DNA from: Patescibacteria group bacterium
Lineage (GTDB): Bacteria; Patescibacteriota; Saccharimonadia; Saccharimonadales; CAIOMD01
Assembly (NCBI GenBank): GCA_025453305.1
Contig: JALOQO010000034.1
Location: 1-9,174, forward strand
Length of the DNA: 9,174 bases
Direction of reading: 5' to 3'
Shown here: piece after piece, positions 5,056-9,174 of the stretch
Layout: each line of letters begins with the position of its first letter
Position numbering within the stretch: the first letter of the stretch is position 1
Notes under the pieces: model-generated
Database searches by the model: none
The model's input: only the letters and a program-made list of their open reading frames with translations
Told to the model about the DNA's origin: nothing
Position numbers and translations under genes: made by a program

Positions 5056-6399
5056 ATGCCAGATTTAAATCAATCACTACCATTACCACCACAAGATGAC
5101 GACACCGACCTGGCCGTAACGCAAACTGAACAAGCAAGCAATACGGACAAGCCAAAAGACGCTGCAATTAACCTTATTAGAGGCAAGGTTTCTGCTTTGT
5201 ATGGTAGCGAACCAAGCGCATCTTTAGAAGAAGACGAAATTTCACAATCCGGAGCTCATTCTAAGCATCAAGAATTTATTAAGAACCTGATGAGTAGCGG
5301 TGCTAGCGATGCGGTCGTGCAGGCTAAATGGCACGAATACTATCAAAAACTCTCTACAGAAGAAAAGCGCAATGTTTGGAACGAATTTTACAATTACCAA
5401 CAACCTGGCACTAAACCGGTTACTACAGATTCTAATTTACCATCGCCTATATTGGTTGATAAGCCTATAGTCAGTGATTCGGATATAGATCAACAACCAG
5501 TAGACGATTCCGATCTAGAAGAGCCCGGTAGTAGCCCTAAAGCGCAAAGAATCGTTCCGCAGCCAATTAGTGGCCAAATACTAGGTTCTGTTAAACCAGC
5601 CCCAAAAAACAAGCAAAAACCCAAAAAACAAAAAACTTTACAAGATACAAAAAACGAACTATTAGATAAGGTATCTAAAAATAACAAATTATCTACCAAG
5701 CACCATTTGCAGTCGCTGTTGTTTGGCTTGGCTATGGGCTTTATAGTTATTGCAATTTTTATGTTTAGCTTCTTTAACGAATATATAATTAGCCCTTTTA
5801 TCACACCTAGTAAAACCGCCAGTTCGTCGCCGATAATAATCGACCCTAATGCCACTGTGAGCGAAGAAAACTTGGTTATCATACCAAAAATCAACCTAGA
5901 AGTGCCAGTGGTATATAACTTAGAAAGCGCCAAAGAAGATGTTCTACAAAATGGTTTAGAAAACGGCGTAGTTCATTATCCAAGTTCACCCGTACCGGGA
6001 GAGAAGGGAAATGTTGTGGTTGTAGGCCATTCATCGAATAATATATTTAATGCCGGCAAATATAAATTCGCTTTTGCGCTTTTAAGTTACCTAGAAAACG
6101 GTGACACCGTAATAATGCAATATAATAAAAAAAGATACATCTATAAGGTATATGACAAATTCATTGTAAAGCCCAGTGAGGTTAGTGTACTGGGGCCTAC
6201 CGATAAAAGTTCTGCGCTAACTCTTATTACTTGCGACCCACCGGGGCGAAATACCAACCGCCTTATAATTAGAGCCGAACAAATATCGCCAGAGCCAAGC
6301 TCGAATATCGCCAGCTCTACCCAGCCAGCAATAGAAGAGGCGCCTATAGTTCCCGGTAATTCGCCCAGTTTATTTAGCCGATTATTTAGCTGGTTATAA
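5056..6399 (+). CDS. Membrane-anchored sortase (transpeptidase) with long cytoplasmic N-terminus
   Basis: A cysteine transpeptidase that cleaves a sorting signal and attaches surface proteins to the envelope. The catalytic domain (about 270-412) holds the triad: H325 in VVGHSSNN, C393 in TLITCDPPG and R402 in NRLIIRA. The TLxTC context and the following DPPG resemble class D/E-like enzymes, but the class is not certain. A single transmembrane helix lies at about 218-243 after a basic Lys-rich stretch (180-195). The first 200 residues should be cytoplasmic and are unusual: acidic, Pro/Ser-rich linkers around a helical module (about 62-114, with KWHEYYQKL). After the domain comes a low-complexity tail ending in SLFSRLFSWL. 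No LPxTG-type substrate is visible in the window. Confidence 0.92.
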   Translation: MPDLNQSLPLPPQDDDTDLAVTQTEQASNTDKPKDAAINLIRGKVSALYGSEPSASLEEDEISQSGAHSKHQEFIKNLMSSGASDAVVQAKWHEYYQKLSTEEKRNVWNEFYNYQQPGTKPVTTDSNLPSPILVDKPIVSDSDIDQQPVDDSDLEEPGSSPKAQRIVPQPISGQILGSVKPAPKNKQKPKKQKTLQDTKNELLDKVSKNNKLSTKHHLQSLLFGLAMGFIVIAIFMFSFFNEYIISPFITPSKTASSSPIIIDPNATVSEENLVIIPKINLEVPVVYNLESAKEDVLQNGLENGVVHYPSSPVPGEKGNVVVVGHSSNNIFNAGKYKFAFALLSYLENGDTVIMQYNKKRYIYKVYDKFIVKPSEVSVLGPTDKSSALTLITCDPPGRNTNRLIIRAEQISPEPSSNIASSTQPAIEEAPIVPGNSPSLFSRLFSWL

Positions 6400-6404
6400 A
6401 CTGA

Positions 6405-7877
6405 CTAGTCTAAAGTTAATCGGCCAAGATTTAAAGAAACCGTGCCATCATCTTTCTTAACTAAGCTATAAACAACGACATAATCCTTATCGTAAAATAC
6501 CTGTGTGTCATCTATCGCTGCAACCAGTGATTGTTTGTTTAACCCATCGTACTCAAAAACCTGCTCACGGCCACCACTTACTGTATGCCACCTATGTCCA
6601 TCCATCCACTTTGCACCACCTGCTGGTAATTCTACCGGGCTATCATATCTATAAATCTGCTTAAGCTCACCATCATATACATCGAACTTATCTTTTGACT
6701 GTAGCCCTATAAACCTTGCATTATCAGAAAACGACACACTTTTTGGATTATCCAATAGCAGCCTTAACTGTGGCTTATATATACCGTTATCATTTGGTTT
6801 GACGGCAGTGTTTAACGGGTTTATATAGACAGCGGTAAAATTCTGGCTACTACTACCGGCAACATAATACCAATCATTGTCAAACTGCGCTAAATCAAGC
6901 AAAACCGTGTCGGATTTTATTATTGGCTCAAACAAGTGAGTTGTGTTATCTCTTATTAACCTAACCGCTAATTGGTTATCGGGCACCCCAATTGTGGTGG
7001 CATAAAAAACAACATTATCTTTATACGGTTTATAGTCTACTACTCCATCGGCTATAACTGTAGGCTCTATGCCTTTTTCTAGTGTAGCGGTTCTTAATAT
7101 TTTGCTAGAATTATCTAAAATATAAAATTTATTTGGTTTTTTATCTCTAAGCTTAACCGTACTAACAGCATTTAAGTTAATAGTTTTGGTTAGGTTAATT
7201 GACTCTGTTGGTTTTTCTCTGTTAATTATCAAGTAATCGCCCCTGTTTGCACCAACTACTTTTTGAACTAAAACATTTTTATTATCAGTAGACCACTCAA
7301 TGGTTTCTAGTTTTGTAGTTGTTGCCTCGGACTCCGACCATATACCAACAGGTAGTTCAATAATTTGCGGCTTATCGTCTATGGCGCTAGTATTATAAAC
7401 TAGTATTTGGCTAGGCTTATCTTCAGTTGCGATTAAAATCCACCTTCTATCGGGTGACTGTGTATAAAAAAACGGTAATTTACTAAAACTAGCTATATCT
7501 GATGTTTTGATATCATTCGGATACAGCCTTGGGTAGACATGATAAACAACCCTACCGCCAAATACCTGAACTCTTTTTTGCCATTCTCGATACCCGTCTT
7601 GGCTCAGCGATAGATTATAATTACCCTCTGGTAATACAAACCGGGCATCGGTTCTTTTGCTACTATCACCATTTAAAAATATTTGTGAACTTACGGGCTT
7701 GCTATCAATAAAAAGCAAACCATTCTTTACAACCGTTTGTCTGCTAAAAATATCAAATCCTTGTAATATGAACGAGATCACTATAGTTCCACCCAAAATA
7801 ACCAGCAACCCCAGACAATAACCCAAGAATATTTTAATTGTTTTTTGCCGTTTTTCTTCGGGACTTAAAAATTCCAT
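6405..7877 (-). CDS. Membrane-anchored PEGA-domain protein with propeller-like extracellular region
   Basis: A 490-residue surface protein. It has a short charged cytoplasmic N-terminus (1-13), one transmembrane helix (about 14-38), then a PEGA domain (about 51-116). The PEGA domain is marked by FVLPEGNYNLSLSQDGYREW and a closing VYHVYPRL strand. The remaining 370 residues are a run of short beta-rich repeats with WSTDNKN, SFSDNARF and WMDGHRW-type turns, suggesting a WD40/TolB-like propeller; this is inferred from pattern, not from a clear family motif. The likely role is envelope or adhesion scaffold; no catalytic motif is seen. The ATG at 7877 has no Shine-Dalgarno site. It converges on the sortase gene with 5 bp between stop codons and no terminator between them. 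Confidence 0.85.
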   Translation of the reverse strand: MEFLSPEEKRQKTIKIFLGYCLGLLVILGGTIVISFILQGFDIFSRQTVVKNGLLFIDSKPVSSQIFLNGDSSKRTDARFVLPEGNYNLSLSQDGYREWQKRVQVFGGRVVYHVYPRLYPNDIKTSDIASFSKLPFFYTQSPDRRWILIATEDKPSQILVYNTSAIDDKPQIIELPVGIWSESEATTTKLETIEWSTDNKNVLVQKVVGANRGDYLIINREKPTESINLTKTINLNAVSTVKLRDKKPNKFYILDNSSKILRTATLEKGIEPTVIADGVVDYKPYKDNVVFYATTIGVPDNQLAVRLIRDNTTHLFEPIIKSDTVLLDLAQFDNDWYYVAGSSSQNFTAVYINPLNTAVKPNDNGIYKPQLRLLLDNPKSVSFSDNARFIGLQSKDKFDVYDGELKQIYRYDSPVELPAGGAKWMDGHRWHTVSGGREQVFEYDGLNKQSLVAAIDDTQVFYDKDYVVVYSLVKKDDGTVSLNLGRLTLD

Positions 7878-7960
7878 AATGATATAATAATTTTAGTTAC
7901 AAGGTTTATTGTACATTGTTTTTATGTTTTCTACACATATTTGCAAATATAATAAAAGCC

Positions 7961-7988
7961 TTGCAAACACTAGCGTATTACATATAAT
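7961..7988 (+). promoter_or_regulatory. Candidate promoter of the Lys/Pro-rich protein gene
   Basis: TTGCAA (7961-7966) and a perfect TATAAT (7983-7988) are 16 bp apart on the plus strand, giving a leader of about 30 bases before the TTG start. It lies in the 149-bp divergent spacer shared with the PEGA gene, for which I see no convincing promoter. Confidence 0.5.
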
Positions 7989-8026
7989 ATATAGATAAAT
8001 AATCAGAAATAATTTGGCGGTAAAAT

Positions 8027-8758
8027 TTGAACACAACCATACAAATTAACGGCAAAATTTACGATGTTAAAACCGGTAAGGTGCTAGCATCTAAGCCGAT
8101 TTTGGATACACCTAAGAGCGCCCCACCACAAGCATCTAAAAATCTCAATAAATCTAACGGTATAGCTATGGATGGCGTTATTAAACGACCACCAAAACGC
8201 ACAAAGAATCACCCCGTAAACACGGTACCCTCAAGTCACACCCAACGTTCTCAAACCCTTCACAGAAAAGCAGTTAAAAAGCCAGCTCCAACCACACATA
8301 TACATTCAACAAGTACAATTATTAACAGCAAAGTAGAACAAAGCGCAACCGGCAGGGGAGTATTAACCAAAAGAGTGCCCGATATTCGTTTAGCAAAAGC
8401 TATGAGTACTACCAAAAGCAATCTTATAAGTAAATTTGATCAAAGAAAACGATCTAACGCAGTATTAACCAACGACATTAAACCCTCTAAACCGCCAAAA
8501 CAAAACCATACTATAAATAACCCTAAACAACATGCAAATAGCATAGCCCCAACCACTACCAAAACTATTAATCCTAAAAAATATGTGTTCGAAGAACGAG
8601 TAAAAGATGCCAACAACCACCTTTTAAAACCCGTTAAGAAACAACCTCACCATAAATCTATTTTTAAAAAAATTAAGATTGTCACCCGTCATGCAAAAAA
8701 TGCAGTGGCCGGGAATTCGACGACTGTCTTGAGTGTCTGGGCTACATCCTTTCAATGA
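8027..8758 (+). CDS. Basic low-complexity hypothetical protein, apparently truncated
   Basis: I recognise no named family. The start is a TTG at 8027, six bases after GGCGG (8016-8020), which acts as a ribosome-binding site and decides the start. The N-terminus (1-25, TIQINGKIYDVKTGKVL) is a short ordered motif. The next 190 residues are Lys/Pro/Thr/Asn/His-rich, strongly basic and probably disordered, with a RSQTLHRKAVKKP segment and a KSIFKKIKIVTRHAKN basic cluster just before the end. From memory of similar Saccharibacteria proteins, such a cluster precedes a transmembrane helix and an outer domain; none follows here. The last 16 or so codons fall in DNA of different composition, so the original reading frame was probably interrupted near 8710. 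Confidence 0.6.
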   Translation: MNTTIQINGKIYDVKTGKVLASKPILDTPKSAPPQASKNLNKSNGIAMDGVIKRPPKRTKNHPVNTVPSSHTQRSQTLHRKAVKKPAPTTHIHSTSTIINSKVEQSATGRGVLTKRVPDIRLAKAMSTTKSNLISKFDQRKRSNAVLTNDIKPSKPPKQNHTINNPKQHANSIAPTTTKTINPKKYVFEERVKDANNHLLKPVKKQPHHKSIFKKIKIVTRHAKNAVAGNSTTVLSVWATSFQ

Positions 8759-9174
8759 GCGCAGGCATAGTGGCCAGAGCAGAGCCCCCTACGGGCCCTG
8801 GTCAGAGGGCTTAAGTCGTTCAATCATGATAAATTTGCCTGCTGATGACACGGCCGGTCTGTCTAGTCGGCTCATCCATTCTACGAGTCACATATAGGTT
8901 TAACCAACTAGTCGAAGAAGGGTTCTGCGCCGGCAACGTAACAACTTCTGTAAGTTCTGTTAGCTACCTGCAAGAATACACATCTCTGACGACACACGCT
9001 TGTAGCCTATAGCAGCAGAAGGAACTGGGTACACGCGTTTAGGACTACTGACTATATAAGTTGACAATAGGTACTAGATTGGTGGGTAGTGATTGTCTAA
9101 GTGGCGACTATCAGAACAGGCCGAATATTCAGCCACACAGCAAATTTATAGGAAGTGAGCAGTGGAATGATGGA
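8711..9174. other. Non-coding tail of anomalous composition; possible structured RNA
   Basis: After the TGA at 8756-8758 there are 416 bases without a credible gene on either strand. GC content rises clearly above the upstream DNA. TGGCCAG (8771-8777) pairs with CTGGTCA (8798-8804). AGAGCCC (8781-8787) can pair with the downstream GGGCTT (8807-8812), giving an H-type pseudoknot. A 10-bp inverted repeat joins 8829-8838 and 9140-9149. GGAATTCGAC (8712-8721) resembles a tmRNA 5' motif, but no Ala-Ala tag frame or 3' T-arm is found. The right end lies outside the window. It could be an RNA element, an inserted element or an assembly junction. Confidence 0.3.

Noticed and set aside
8845..9012. A 55-codon ATG frame in the non-coding tail
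   Set aside because: No ribosome-binding site, no recognisable motif, and the length is within chance for this composition.
8712..9174. A confident tmRNA call for the tail
   Set aside because: The 5' motif and pseudoknot are suggestive, but no tag ending in Ala-Ala, no conserved 3' core and no T-arm are present in the window.
8711..9174. Group I or group II intron
   Set aside because: No group II GTGCG 5' end or domain V, and no group I P7 core sequences could be recognised.
1..9174. UGA recoded as glycine, as in some CPR lineages
   Set aside because: TGA ends the exonuclease and HAD genes at the expected family lengths, and no gene has an internal TGA.

Overview
The window most likely comes from an ultra-small Patescibacteria/CPR bacterium, probably Candidatus Saccharibacteria (TM7). 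The support is circumstantial: an AT-rich genome with the standard code (TGA is used as a stop), few Shine-Dalgarno sites, very tight gene packing, and surface proteins (a sortase with a long cytoplasmic tail, a membrane-anchored PEGA/propeller protein, a Lys/Pro-rich hypothetical) of the kind I associate with that group. I could not run a search, so the phylum call is inference.

Layout. (1) 3-395: 3' end of smpB (trans-translation). (2) 396-718: intergenic stretch with a long AT-rich palindrome, a very GC-rich cluster of competing hairpins and a short Rho-independent terminator. (3) 719-1519: exodeoxyribonuclease III, with a 5 x 7 bp tandem repeat across its stop codon. (4) 1599-3763: a tightly coupled three-gene run of two tandem HAD-IB phosphatase-like genes (the second broken by a one-base frameshift) and a divergent NAD(P)HX-dehydratase-like protein. 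(5) 3751-4985: an islet beside a tRNA-Leu(CAA) gene. It has nested direct repeats (50 bp twice, 66 bp twice, a 25 bp tRNA 3' end three times), one membrane-protein gene, and a minus-strand stretch that folds into hairpins and possible pseudoknots ending in a tRNA-like CCA end. (6) 5056-7877: a sortase and a PEGA-domain membrane protein, convergent with 5 bp between their stop codons. (7) 8027-8758: a basic low-complexity protein that seems cut short. (8) about 8711-9174: a non-coding tail of higher GC than its surroundings, of unknown nature.

How the parts may work together. The 5' half is housekeeping: ribosome rescue, base-excision repair, and small-molecule phosphatase or metabolite-repair functions. 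The second half is cell-surface biology. The least explained DNA is the tRNA-Leu islet and the non-coding tail; both may involve mobile or RNA elements, and neither matches a class I can name with confidence.
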